From NCBI GenBank assembly GCA_028527945.1, contig JAQQAK010000078.1, positions 1-5,407 on the forward strand: a stretch of 5,407 nt of DNA. Direction: 5' to 3'. Origin of the DNA: Spirochaetaceae bacterium (GTDB taxonomy: Bacteria; Spirochaetota; Spirochaetia; UBA9216). Under the pieces are notes generated by a model that was not told where the DNA came from, did no database searches, and saw only the letters and a program-made list of their open reading frames with translations. How positions within the stretch are numbered: the stretch's first letter is position 1; each line of letters opens with the position of its first letter. The position numbers and the translations under genes are program-made. Of this stretch, positions 5,371 through 5,407 are shown one piece after another.

Positions 5371-5407
5371 ATGTCAGAATTTAGAATGCAGCGCATTGAA
5401 AATATAG
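5371..5407 (+). CDS. rbfA: Ribosome-binding factor A, 5' end only
   Basis: The frame begins ATG at 5371 and reads MSEFRMQRIENI before the window ends, so it is partial at the 3' side. RbfA is a small KH-type protein that binds 30S near the decoding-site helices and aids late maturation of 16S rRNA. The short N-terminus, with Arg at 5 and 8 followed by hydrophobic and acidic residues, fits the family's usual R-x-x-R-(I/V/L) beginning. The position directly after infB is where rbfA lies in very many bacteria. AAAAGGA (5354-5360) lies ten bases ahead, somewhat far. A second ATG at 5386 has no good ribosome binding site. The identity rests mainly on gene order, because only twelve codons are visible. 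Confidence 0.8.
   Translation, partial: MSEFRMQRIENI

Overview
The window holds a conserved translation/transcription operon in the order rimP–nusA–infB–rbfA, all on the + strand. The organism is most likely a spirochaete, probably a Treponema. The strongest reason is IF-2: its GTPase and C-terminal domains read like remembered spirochaetal (Borrelia/Treponema) IF-2 almost phrase for phrase. Supporting points are the GHVDHGKTK P-loop context, the lysine/valine-rich N-terminus, the low GC content, and the absence of the ylxR/ylxQ genes that Firmicutes usually carry between nusA and infB. Genus and species are inferred and were not checked by any search.

Layout: 1-49 may be the 3' end of an upstream gene. 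39-70 carries a sigma70-like promoter candidate, and 91-122 a clear intrinsic-terminator hairpin. rimP (167-607) starts with TTG. A 119-bp gap with three small dyads precedes nusA (727-2295). A 70-bp gap with two hairpins precedes infB (2366-5332). A 14-bp perfect hairpin wraps around the infB stop codon, and rbfA starts at 5371 and runs off the window end.

The products act at the meeting point of transcription and ribosome function. RimP and RbfA mature the 30S subunit, NusA controls pausing, termination and antitermination of RNA polymerase, and IF-2 brings initiator tRNA and joins the subunits.

The unusual material is in two added regions on otherwise standard proteins. NusA ends with an acidic linker and a four-cysteine zinc-ribbon-like motif. 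IF-2 carries a near-perfect tandem array of ten 19-21-residue Asn/Arg/Gln/Gly/Tyr repeats, about 0.58 kb of DNA, between a lysine-rich N-terminus and its folded core. I see no mobile element, CRISPR array, tRNA or rRNA, and no wholly new gene system.
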